A stretch of 64,000 bases of DNA, from NCBI GenBank assembly GCA_030435675.1, contig CM059622.1, positions 12,028,001 to 12,092,000 of the forward strand, read 5' to 3'. Positions 28,526-41,300 of this stretch are shown piece by piece. Origin of the DNA: Steinernema hermaphroditum (lineage: Eukaryota > Nematoda > Chromadorea > Rhabditida > Steinernematidae). Numbering within the stretch: the stretch's first letter is position 1; every line of letters begins with the position of its first letter. The notes beneath the pieces are model-generated. The model saw only the letters and a program-made list of their open reading frames with translations, did not search any database and had not been told where the DNA came from. Position numbers and translations under genes: made by a program.

Positions 28526-30947
28526 TTGGAGCAGGAGGGTCAGATGCAGAACTCTTTGTATGAACAAGGCCCTATCTGTCTCGAATTGAAAGTTTTGCAG
28601 GAAACTAGGATAGTCCACAGGAATCCCAACGGGAATAGGCGCGTTCGATCAGGCTCGTGCAGTTCTACAAGATCCAATCATAAAAATGCTATAGTACTTT
28701 GGAGCAGGAGGGTCAGATGCAGAGATTTTGGTATGAGCAAGGGCCCTGCTGTCTCGAATTGAAAGTTTTGCAGGAAACTAAGATAGTCCGCAGGAAATCC
28801 AACGGGAATAGGCGCGTTCGATCAGGCTCGTGCAGTTCTACAAGATCCAATCATAAAAATGCTATAGTACTTTGGAGCAGGAGGGTCAGATGCAAAACTC
28901 TTTGTATGAACAAGGCCCTATCTGTCTCGAATTGAAAGTTTTGCAGGAAACTAGGATAGTCCACAGGAATCCCAACGGGAATAGGCGCGTTCGATCAGGC
29001 TCGTGCAGTTCTACAAGATCCAATCATAAAAATGCTATAGTACTTTGGAGCAGGAGGGTCAGATGCAGAGATTTTGGTATGAGCAAGGGCCCTGCTGTCT
29101 CGAATTGAAAGTTTTGCAGGAAACTAAGATAGTCCGCAGGAAATCCAACGGGAATAGGCGCGTTCGATCAGGCTCGTGCAGTTCTACAAGATCCAATCAT
29201 AAAAATGCTATAGTACTTTGGAGCAGGAGGGTCAGATGCAAAACTCTTTGTATGAACAAGGCCCTATCTGTCTCGAATTGAAAGTTTTGCAGGAAACTAA
29301 GATAGTCCACAGTAAATCCAACGAGAATAGGCGCGTTCGATCAGGCTCGTGCAGTTCTACAAGATCCAATCATAAAAATGCTATAGTACTTTGGAGCAGG
29401 AGGGTCAGATGCAGAACTCTTTGTATGAGCAAGGACCCTGCTGTCTCGAATTGAAAGTTTTGCAGGAAACTAAGATAGTCCACAGTAAATCCAACGAGAA
29501 TAGGCGCGTTCGATCAGGCTCGTGCAGTTCTACAAGATCCAATCATAAAAATGCTATGGTACTTTGGAGCAGGAGGGTCAGATGCAGAACTCTTTGTATG
29601 AACAAGGCCCTATCTGTCTCGAATTGAAAGTTTTGCAGGAAACTAAGATAGTCCACAGTAAATCCAACGAGAATAGGCGCGTTCGATCAGGCTCGTGCAG
29701 TTCTACAAGATCCAATCATAAAAATGCTATGGTACTTTGGAGCAGGAGGGTCAGATGCAGAGCTTTTGGTATGAGCAAGGGCCCTGCTGTCTCGAATTGA
29801 AAGTTTTGCAGGAAACTAAGATAGTCCACAGTAATCCCAACGGGAATAGGCGCGTTCGATCAGGCTCGTGCAGTTCTACAAGATCCAATCATAAAAATGC
29901 TATGGTACTTTGGAGCAGGAGGGTCAGATGCAGAACTCTTTGTATGAGCAAGGACCCTGCTGTCTCGAATTGAAAGTTTTGCAGGAAACTAAGATAGTCC
30001 ACAGTAAATCCAACGAGAATAGGCGCGTTCGATCAGGCTCGTGCAGTTCTACAAGATCCAATCATAAAAATGCTATGGTACTTTGGAGCAGGAGGGTCAG
30101 ATGCAGAACTCTTTGTATGAACAAGGCCCTATCTGTCTCGAATTGAAAGTTTTGCAGGAAACTAAGATAGTCCACAGTAAATCCAACGAGAATAGGCGCG
30201 TTCGATCAGGCTCGTGCAGTTCTACAAGATCCAATCATAAAAATGCTATAGTACTTTGGAGCAGGAGGGTCAGATGCAGAGATTTTGGTATGAGCAAGGG
30301 CCCTGCTGTCTCGAATTGAAAGTTTTGCAGGAAACTAAGATAGTCCACAGTAATCCCAACGGGAATAGGCGCGTTCGATCAGGCTCGTGCAGTTCTACAA
30401 GATCCAATCATAAAAATGCTATGGTACTTTGGAGCAGGAGGGTCAGATGCAGAACTCTTTGTATGAACAAGGCCCTATCTGTCTCGAATTGAAAGTTTTG
30501 CAGGAAACTAAGATAGTCCACAGTAAATCCAACGAGAATAGGCGCGTTCGATCAGGCTCGTGCAGTTCTACAAGATCCAAGCATAAAAATGCTATAGTAC
30601 TTTGGAGCAGGAGGGTCAGATGCAGAGCTTTTGGTATGAGCAAGGGCCCTGCTGTCTCGAATTGAAAGTTTTGCAGGAAACTAAGATAGTCCACAGTAAT
30701 CCCAACGGGAATAGGCGCGTTCGATCAGGCTCGTGCAGTTCTACAAGATCCAATCATAAAAATGCTATGGTACTTTGGAGCAGGAGGGTCAGATGCAGAA
30801 CTCTTTGTATGAGCAAGGACCCTGCTGTCTCGAATTGAAAGTTTTGCAGGAAACTAAGATAGTCCACAGTAAATCCAACGAGAATAGGCGCGTTCGATCA
30901 GGCTCGTGCAGTTCTACAAGATCCAATCATAAAAATGCTATGGTACT
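28526..30947 (+). repeat. Higher-order repeat of 14 monomers (2422 bp)
   Basis: The order of monomer variants in the first 10 units (28526-30255) recurs at 30948-32677, offset 2422 bp = 14 x 173. The recurring order is AACTCT / AGATTT / AACTCT / AGATTT types, followed by mixed types. Confidence 0.8.
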
Positions 30948-33900
30948 TTGGAGCAGGAGGGTCAGATGCAGAACTCTTTGTATGAACAAGGCCCTATCTG
31001 TCTCGAATTGAAAGTTTTGCAGGAAACTAGGATAGTCCACAGGAATCCCAACGGGAATAGGCGCGTTCGATCAGGCTCGTGCAGTTCTACAAGATCCAAT
31101 CATAAAAATGCTATAGTACTTTGGAGCAGGAGGGTCAGATGCAGAGATTTTGGTATGAGCAAGGGCCCTGCTGTCTCGAATTGAAAGTTTTGCAGGAAAC
31201 TAAGATAGTCCGCAGGAAATCCAACGGGAATAGGCGCGTTCGATCAGGCTCGTGCAGTTCTACAAGATCCAATCATAAAAATGCTATAGTACTTTGGAGC
31301 AGGAGGGTCAGATGCAAAACTCTTTGTATGAACAAGGCCCTATCTGTCTCGAATTGAAAGTTTTGCAGGAAACTAGGATAGTCCACAGGAATCCCAACGG
31401 GAATAGGCGCGTTCGATCAGGCTCGTGCAGTTCTACAAGATCCAATCATAAAAATGCTATAGTACTTTGGAGCAGGAGGGTCAGATGCAGAGATTTTGGT
31501 ATGAGCAAGGGCCCTGCTGTCTCGAATTGAAAGTTTTGCAGGAAACTAAGATAGTCCGCAGGAAATCCAACGGGAATAGGCGCGTTCGATCAGGCTCGTG
31601 CAGTTCTACAAGATCCAATCATAAAAATGCTATAGTACTTTGGAGCAGGAGGGTCAGATGCAAAACTCTTTGTATGAACAAGGCCCTATCTGTCTCGAAT
31701 TGAAAGTTTTGCAGGAAACTAAGATAGTCCACAGTAAATCCAACGAGAATAGGCGCGTTCGATCAGGCTCGTGCAGTTCTACAAGATCCAATCATAAAAA
31801 TGCTATAGTACTTTGGAGCAGGAGGGTCAGATGCAGAACTCTTTGTATGAGCAAGGACCCTGCTGTCTCGAATTGAAAGTTTTGCAGGAAACTAAGATAG
31901 TCCACAGTAAATCCAACGAGAATAGGCGCGTTCGATCAGGCTCGTGCAGTTCTACAAGATCCAATCATAAAAATGCTATGGTACTTTGGAGCAGGAGGGT
32001 CAGATGCAGAACTCTTTGTATGAACAAGGCCCTATCTGTCTCGAATTGAAAGTTTTGCAGGAAACTAAGATAGTCCACAGTAAATCCAACGAGAATAGGC
32101 GCGTTCGATCAGGCTCGTGCAGTTCTACAAGATCCAATCATAAAAATGCTATGGTACTTTGGAGCAGGAGGGTCAGATGCAGAGCTTTTGGTATGAGCAA
32201 GGGCCCTGCTGTCTCGAATTGAAAGTTTTGCAGGAAACTAAGATAGTCCACAGTAATCCCAACGGGAATAGGCGCGTTCGATCAGGCTCGTGCAGTTCTA
32301 CAAGATCCAATCATAAAAATGCTATGGTACTTTGGAGCAGGAGGGTCAGATGCAGAACTCTTTGTATGAGCAAGGACCCTGCTGTCTCGAATTGAAAGTT
32401 TTGCAGGAAACTAAGATAGTCCACAGTAAATCCAACGAGAATAGGCGCGTTCGATCAGGCTCGTGCAGTTCTACAAGATCCAATCATAAAAATGCTATGG
32501 TACTTTGGAGCAGGAGGGTCAGATGCAGAACTCTTTGTATGAACAAGGCCCTATCTGTCTCGAATTGAAAGTTTTGCAGGAAACTAAGATAGTCCACAGT
32601 AAATCCAACGAGAATAGGCGCGTTCGATCAGGCTCGTGCAGTTCTACAAGATCCAATCATAAAAATGCTATGGTACTTTGGAGCAGGAGGGTCAGATGCA
32701 GAACTCTTTGTATGAACAAGGCCCTATCTGTCTCGAATTGAAAGTTTTGCAGGAAACTAAGATAGTCCACAGTAAATCCAACGAGAATAGGCGCGTTCGA
32801 TCAGGCTCGTGCAGTTCTACAAGATCCAATCATAAAAATGCTATGGTACTTTGGAGCAGGAGGGTCAGATGCAGAGCTTTTGGTATGAGCAAGGGCCCTG
32901 CTGTCTCGAATTGAAAGTTTTGCAGGAAACTAAGATAGTCCACAGTAATCCCAACGGGAATAGGCGCGTTCGATCAGGCTCGTGCAGTTCTACAAGATCC
33001 AATCATAAAAATGCTATGGTACTTTGGAGCAGGAGGGTCAGATGCAGAACTCTTTGTATGAGCAAGGACCCTGCTGTCTCGAATTGAAAGTTTTGCAGGA
33101 AACTAAGATAGTCCACAGTAATCCCAACGGGAATAGGCGCGTTCGATCAGGCTCGTGCAGTTCTACAAGATCCAATCATAAAAATGCTATGGTACTTTGG
33201 AGCAGGAGGGTCAGATGCAGAACTCTTTGTATGAACAAGGCCCTATCTGTCTCGAATTGAAAGTTTTGCAGGAAACTAAGATAGTCCACAGTAAATCCAA
33301 CGAGAATAGGCGCGTTCGATCAGGCTCGTGCAGTTCTACAAGATCCAATCATAAAAATGCTATGGTACTTTGGAGCAGGAGGGTCAGATGCAGAACTCTT
33401 TGTATGAACAAGGCCCTATCTGTCTCGAATTGAAAGTTTTGCAGGAAACTAAGATAGTCCACAGTAAATCCAACGAGAATAGGCGCGTTCGATCAGGCTC
33501 GTGCAGTTCTACAAGATCCAATCATAAAAATGCTATAGTACTTTGGAGCAGGAGGGTCAGACGCAGAACTCTTTGTGTGAGCAAGGACCCCACTGTCTCG
33601 AATTGAAAGTTTTGCAGGAAACTAAGATAATCCACAGCAATCCCAACGGGAATAGGCGCGTTCGATCAGGCTCGTGCAGTTCTACAAGATCCAATCATAA
33701 AAATGCTATGGTACTTTGGAGCAGGAGGGTCAGATGCAGAACTCTTTGTATGAACAAGGCCCTATCTGTCTCGAATTGAAAGTTTTGCAGGAAACTAAGA
33801 TAGTCCGCAGGAAATCCAACGAGAGTAGGCGCGTTCGATCAGGCTCGTGCAGTTCTACAAGATCCAATCATAAAAATGCTATGGTACTTTGGAGCAGGAG

Positions 33901-35445
33901 GGTCAGATGCAGAACTCTTTGTATGAACAAGGCCCTATCTGTCTCGAATTGAAAGTTTTGCAGGAAACTAAGATAGTCCGCAGGAAATCCAACGAGAGTA
34001 GGCGCGTTCGATCAGGCTCGTGCAGTTCTACAAGATCCAATCATAAAAATGCTATGGTACTTTGGAGCAGGAGGGTCAGATGCAAAACTCTTTGTATGAA
34101 CAAGGCCCTATCTGTCTCGAATTGAAAGTTTTGCAGGAAACTAAGATAGTCCACAGGAATCCCAACGGGAATAGGCGCGTTCGATCAGGCTCGTGCAGTT
34201 CTACAAGATCCAATCATAAAAATGATATGGTACTTTGGAGCAGGAGGGTCAGATGCAGAGCTTTTGGTATGAGCAAGGGCCCTGCTGTCTCGAATTGAAA
34301 GTTTTGCAGGAAACTAAGATAGTCCACAGTAATCCCAACGGGAATAGGCGCGTTCGATCAGGCTCGTGCAGTTCTACAAGATCCAATCATAAAAATGCTA
34401 TGGTACTTTGGAGCAGGAGGGTCAGATGCAGAGCTTTTGGTATGAGCAAGGGCCCTGCTGTCTCGAATTGAAAGTTTTGCAGGAAACTAAGATAGTCCAC
34501 AGTAATCCCAACGGGAATAGGCGCGTTCGATCAGGCTCGTGCAGTTCTACAAGATCCAATCATAAAAATGCTATGGTACTTTGGAGCAGGAGGGTCAGAT
34601 GCAGAACTCTTTGTATGAACAAGGCCCTATCTGTCTCGAATTGAAAGTTTTGCAGGAAACTAAGATAGTCCGCAGGAAATCCAACGAGAGTAGGCGCGTT
34701 CGATCAGGCTCGTGCAGTTCTACAAGATCCAATCATAAAAATGCTATAGTACTTTGGAGCAGGAGGGTCAGACGCAGAACTCTTTGTGTGAGCAAGGACC
34801 CCACTGTCTCGAATTGAAAGTTTTGCAGGAAACTAAGATAATCCACAGCAATCCCAACGGGAATAGGCGCGTTCGATCAGGCTCGTGCAGTTCTACAAGA
34901 TCCAATCATAAAAATGCTATAGTACTTTGGAGCAGGAGGGTCAGATGCAGAACTCTTTGTATGAGCAAGGACCCTGCTGTCTCGAATTGAAAGTTTTGCA
35001 GGAAACTAAGATAGTCCACAGTAATCCCAACGGGAATAGGCGCGTTCGATCAGGCTCGTGCAGTTCTACAAGATCCAATCATAAAAATGCTATGGTACTT
35101 TGGAGCAGGAGGGTCAGATGCAGAACTCTTTGTATGAACAAGGCCCTATCTGTCTCGAATTGAAAGTTTTGCAGGAAACTAAGATAGTCCACAGTAAATC
35201 CAACGAGAATAGGCGCGTTCGATCAGGCTCGTGCAGTTCTACAAGATCCAATCATAAAAATGCTATGGTACTTTGGAGCAGGAGGGTCAGATGCAGAGCT
35301 TTTGGTATGAGCAAGGGCCCTGCTGTCTCGAATTGAAAGTTTTGCAGGAAACTAAGATAGTCCACAGTAATCCCAACGGGAATAGGCGCGTTCGATCAGG
35401 CTCGTGCAGTTCTACAAGATCCAATCATAAAAATGCTATGGTACT

Positions 35446-36310
35446 TTGGAGCAGGAGGGTCAGATGCAGAACTCTTTGTATGAACAAGGCCCTATCTGTC
35501 TCGAATTGAAAGTTTTGCAGGAAACTAAGATAGTCCGCACGAAATCCAACGAGAATAGGCGCGTTCGATCAGGCTCGTGCAGTTCTACAAGATCCAATCA
35601 TAAAAATGCTATAGTACTTTGGAGCAGGAGGGTCAGATGCAGAACTCTTTGTATGAGCAAGGGCCCTGCTGTCTCGAATTGAAAGTTTTGCAGGAAACTA
35701 AGATAGTCCACAGTAAATCCAACGAAAATAGGCGCGTTCGATCAGGCTCGTGCAGTTCTACAAGATCCAATCATAAAAATGCTATAGTACTTTGGAGCAG
35801 GAGGGTCAGATGCAGAACTCTTTGTATGAGCAAGGACCCTGCTGTCTCGAATTGAAAGTTTTGCAGGAAACTAAGATAGTCCACAGTAAATCCAACGAGA
35901 ATAGGCGCGTTCGATCAGGCTCGTGCAGTTCTACGAGATCCAATCATAAAAATGCTATGGTACTTTGGAGCAGGAGGGTCAGATGCAGAGCTTTTGGTAT
36001 GAGCAAGAGCCCTGCTGTCTCGAATTGAAAGTTTTGCAGGAAACTAAGATAGTCCGCACGAAATCCAACGAGAATAAGCGCGTTCGATCAGGCTCGTGCA
36101 GTTCTACAAGATCCAATCATAAAAATGCTATAGTACTTTGGAGCAGGAGGGTCAGATGCAGAGCTTTTGGTATGAGCAAGGGCCCTGCTGTCTCGAATTG
36201 AAAGTTTTGCAGGAAACTAAGATAGTCCGCAGGAAATCCAACGGGAATAGGCGCGTTCGATCAGGCTCGTGCAGTTCTACAAGATCCAATCATAAAAATG
36301 CTATAGTACT
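35446..36310 (+). repeat. Five-monomer signature block, copy 1 of 3
   Basis: The succession of five variant monomers, including the rare ACGAAAATAGG and AACGAGAATAAG changes and GAGCAAGAGCCC, reappears at 44422-45286 and 45979-46843. Confidence 0.8.
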
Positions 36311-38386
36311 TTGGAGCAGGAGGGTCAGATGCAGAACTCTTTGTATGAGCAAGGGCCCTGCTGTCTCGAATTGAAAGTTTTGCAGGAAACTAAGATAGTC
36401 CACAGTAAATCCAACGAGAATAGGCGCGTTCGATCAGGCTCGTGCAGTTCTACAAGATCCAATCATAAAAATGATATGGTACTTTGGAGCAGGAGGGTCA
36501 GATGCAGAGCTTTTGGTATGAGCAAGGGCCCTGCTGTCTCGAATTGAAAGTTTTGCAGGAAACTAAGATAGTCCGCAGGAAATCCAACGGGAATAGGCGC
36601 GTTCGATCAGGCTCGTGCAGTTCTACAAGATCCAATCATAAAAATGCTATAGTACTTTGGAGCAGGAGGGTCAGATGCAGAACTCTTTGTATGAGCAAGG
36701 GCCCTGCTGTCTCGAATTGAAAGTTTTGCAGGAAACTAAGATAGTCCGCAGGAAATCCAACGGGAATAGGCGCGTTCGATCAGGCTCGTGCAGTTCTACA
36801 AGATCCAATCATAAAAATGCTATAGTACTTTGGAGCAGGAGGGTCAGATGCAAAACTCTTTGTATGAACAAGGCCCTATCTGTCTCGAATTGAAAGTTTT
36901 GCAGGAAACTAAGATAGTCCACAGGAATCCCAACGAGAATAGGCGCGTTCGATCAGGCTCGTGCAGTTCTACAAGATCCAATCATAAAAATGCTATAGTA
37001 CTTTGGAGCAGGAGGGTCAGATGCAGAACTCTTTGTATGAGCAAGGGCCCTGCTGTCTCGAATTGAAAGTTTTGCAGGAAACTAAGATAGTCCACAGTAA
37101 ATCCAACGAAAATAGGCGCGTTCGATCAGGCTCGTGCAGTTCTACAAGATCCAATCATAAAAATGCTATAGTACTTTGGAGCAGGAGGGTCAGATGCAGA
37201 ACTCTTTGTATGAGCAAGGACCCTGCTGTCTCGAATTGAAAGTTTTGCAGGAAACTAAGATAGTCCACAGTAAATCCAACGAGAATAGGCGCGTTCGATC
37301 AGGCTCGTGCAGTTCTACAAGATCCAATCATAAAAATGCTATGGTACTTTGGAGCAGGAGGGTCAGATGCAGAGCTTTTGGTATGAGCAAGAGCCCTGCT
37401 GTCTCGAATTGAAAGTTTTGCAGGAAACTAAGATAGTCCGCACGAAATCCAACGAGAATAAGCGCGTTCGATCAGGCTCGTGCAGTTCTACAAGATCCAA
37501 TCATAAAAATGCTATAGTACTTTGGAGCAGGAGGGTCAGATGCAGAGCTTTTGGTATGAGCAAGGGCCCTGCTGTCTCGAATTGAAAGTTTTGCAGGAAA
37601 CTAAGATAGTCCGCAGGAAATCCAACGGGAATAGGCGCGTTCGATCAGGCTCGTGCAGTTCTACAAGATCCAATCATAAAAATGCTATAGTACTTTGGAG
37701 CAGGAGGGTCAGATGCAGAACTCTTTGTATGAGCAAGGGCCCTGCTGTCTCGAATTGAAAGTTTTGCAGGAAACTAAGATAGTCCACAGTAAATCCAACG
37801 AGAATAGGCGCGTTCGATCAGGCTCGTGCAGTTCTACAAGATCCAATCATAAAAATGATATGGTACTTTGGAGCAGGAGGGTCAGATGCAGAGCTTTTGG
37901 TATGAGCAAGGGCCCTGCTGTCTCGAATTGAAAGTTTTGCAGGAAACTAAGATAGTCCGCAGGAAATCCAACGGGAATAGGCGCGTTCGATCAGGCTCGT
38001 GCAGTTCTACAAGATCCAATCATAAAAATGCTATAGTACTTTGGAGCAGGAGGGTCAGATGCAGAACTCTTTGTATGAGCAAGGGCCCTGCTGTCTCGAA
38101 TTGAAAGTTTTGCAGGAAACTAAGATAGTCCGCAGGAAATCCAACGGGAATAGGCGCGTTCGATCAGGCTCGTGCAGTTCTACAAGATCCAATCATAAAA
38201 ATGCTATAGTACTTTGGAGCAGGAGGGTCAGATGCAAAACTCTTTGTATGAACAAGGCCCTATCTGTCTCGAATTGAAAGTTTTGCAGGAAACTAAGATA
38301 GTCCACAGGAATCCCAACGGGAATAGGCGCGTTCGATCAGGCTCGTGCAGTTCTACAAGATCCAATCATAAAAATGATATGGTACT
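35619..38386 (+). repeat. Tandem higher-order repeat, two 8-monomer (1384-bp) units
   Basis: Units starting 35619 and 37003 share variant order for seven of eight monomers, including the rare ACGAAAATAGG change. Confidence 0.8.
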
Positions 38387-41300
38387 TTGGAGCAGGAGGG
38401 TCAGATGCAGAGCTTTTGGTATGAGCAAGGGCCCTGCTGTCTCGAATTGAAAGTTTTGCAGGAAACTAAGATAGTCCACAGTAATCCCAACGGGAATAGG
38501 CGCGTTCGATCAGGCTCGTGCAGTTCTACAAGATCCAATCATAAAAATGCTATGGTACTTTGGAGCAGGAGGGTCAGATGCAGAGCTTTTGGTATGAGCA
38601 AGGGCCCTGCTGTCTCGAATTGAAAGTTTTGCAGGAAACTAAGATAGTCCACAGTAATCCCAACGGGAATAGGCGCGTTCGATCAGGCTCGTGCAGTTCT
38701 ACAAGATCCAATCATAAAAATGCTATAGTACTTTGGAGCAGGAGGGTCAGATGCAGAACTCTTTGTATGAGCAAGGGCCCTGCTGTCTCGAATTGAAAGT
38801 TTTGCAGGAAACTAAGATAGTCCACAGTAAATCCAACGAGAATAGGCGCGTTCGATCAGGCTCGTGCAGTTCTACGAGATCCAATCATAAAAATGCTATG
38901 GTACTTTGGAGCAGGAGGGTCAGATGCAGAGCTTTTGGTATGAGCAAGAGCCCTGCTGTCTCGAATTGAAAGTTTTGCAGGAAACTAAGATAGTCCGCAC
39001 GAAATCCAACGAGAATAAGCGCGTTCGATCAGGCTCGTGCAGTTCTACAAGATCCAATCATAAAAATGCTATAGTACTTTGGAGCAGGAGGGTCAGATGC
39101 AGAGCTTTTGGTATGAGCAAGGGCCCTGCTGTCTCGAATTGAAAGTTTTGCAGGAAACTAAGATAGTCCGCAGGAAATCCAACGGGAATAGGCGCGTTCG
39201 ATCAGGCTCGTGCAGTTCTACAAGATCCAATCATAAAAATGCTATAGTACTTTGGAGCAGGAGGGTCAGATGCAGAACTCTTTGTATGAGCAAGGGCCCT
39301 GCTGTCTCGAATTGAAAGTTTTGCAGGAAACTAAGATAGTCCACAGTAAATCCAACGAGAATAGGCGCGTTCGATCAGGCTCGTGCAGTTCTACAAGATC
39401 CAATCATAAAAATGATATGGTACTTTGGAGCAGGAGGGTCAGATGCAGAGCTTTTGGTATGAGCAAGGGCCCTGCTGTCTCGAATTGAAAGTTTTGCAGG
39501 AAACTAAGATAGTCCGCAGGAAATCCAACGGGAATAGGCGCGTTCGATCAGGCTCGTGCAGTTCTACAAGATCCAATCATAAAAATGCTATGGTACTTTG
39601 GAGCAGGAGGGTCAGATGCAGAACTCTTTGTATGAGCAAGGGCCCTGCTGTCTCGAATTGAAAGTTTTGCAGGAAACTAAGATAGTCCGCAGGAAATCCA
39701 ACGGGAATAGGCGCGTTCGATCAGGCTCGTGCAGTTCTACAAGATCCAATCATAAAAATGCTATAGTACTTTGGAGCAGGAGGGTCAGATGCAAAACTCT
39801 TTGTATGAACAAGGCCCTATCTGTCTCGAATTGAAAGTTTTGCAGGAAACTAAGATAGTCCACAGGAATCCCAACGGGAATAGGCGCGTTCGATCAGGCT
39901 CGTGCAGTTCTACAAGATCCAATCATAAAAATGATATGGTACTTTGGAGCAGGAGGGTCAGATGCAGAGCTTTTGGTATGAGCAAGGGCCCTGCTGTCTC
40001 GAATTGAAAGTTTTGCAGGAAACTAGGATAGTCCACAGTAATCCCAACGGGAATAGGCGCGTTCGATCAGGCTCGTGCAGTTCTACAAGATCCAATCATA
40101 AAAATGCTATAGTACTTTGGAGCAGGAGGGTCAGATGCAGAACTCTTTGTATGAGCAAGGGCCCTGCTGTCTCGAATTGAAAGTTTTGCAGGAAACTAAG
40201 ATAGTCCACAGTAAATCCAACGAGAATAGGCGCGTTCGATCAGGCTCGTGCAGTTCTACAAGATCCAATCATAAAAATGATATGGTACTTTGGAGCAGGA
40301 GGGTCAGATGCAGAGCTTTTGGTATGAGCAAGGGCCCTGCTGTCTCGAATTGAAAGTTTTGCAGGAAACTAAGATAGTCCGCAGGAAATCCAACGGGAAT
40401 AGGCGCGTTCGATCAGGCTCGTGCAGTTCTACAAGATCCAATCATAAAAATGCTATAGTACTTTGGAGCAGGAGGGTCAGATGCAGAACTCTTTGTATGA
40501 GCAAGGGCCCTGCTGTCTCGAATTGAAAGTTTTGCAGGAAACTAAGATAGTCCGCAGGAAATCCAACGGGAATAGGCGCGTTCGATCAGGCTCGTGCAGT
40601 TCTACAAGATCCAATCATAAAAATGCTATAGTACTTTGGAGCAGGAGGGTCAGATGCAAAACTCTTTGTATGAACAAGGCCCTATCTGTCTCGAATTGAA
40701 AGTTTTGCAGGAAACTAAGATAGTCCACAGGAATCCCAACGGGAATAGGCGCGTTCGATCAGGCTCGTGCAGTTCTACAAGATCCAATCATAAAAATGAT
40801 ATGGTACTTTGGAGCAGGAGGGTCAGATGCAGAGCTTTTGGTATGAGCAAGGGCCCTGCTGTCTCGAATTGAAAGTTTTGCAGGAAACTAAGATAGTCCA
40901 CAGTAATCCCAACGGGAATAGGCGCGTTCGATCAGGCTCGTGCAGTTCTACAAGATCCAATCATAAAAATGCTATGGTACTTTGGAGCAGGAGGGTCAGA
41001 TGCAGAGCTTTTGGTATGAGCAAGGGCCCTGCTGTCTCGAATTGAAAGTTTTGCAGGAAACTAAGATAGTCCACAGTAATCCCAACGGGAATAGGCGCGT
41101 TCGATCAGGCTCGTGCAGTTCTACAAGATCCAATCATAAAAATGCTATAGTACTTTGGAGCAGGAGGGTCAGATGCAGAACTCTTTGTATGAGCAAGGAC
41201 CCTGCTGTCTCGAATTGAAAGTTTTGCAGGAAACTAAGATAGTCCACAGTAAATCCAACGAGAATAGGCGCGTTCGATCAGGCTCGTGCAGTTCTACGAG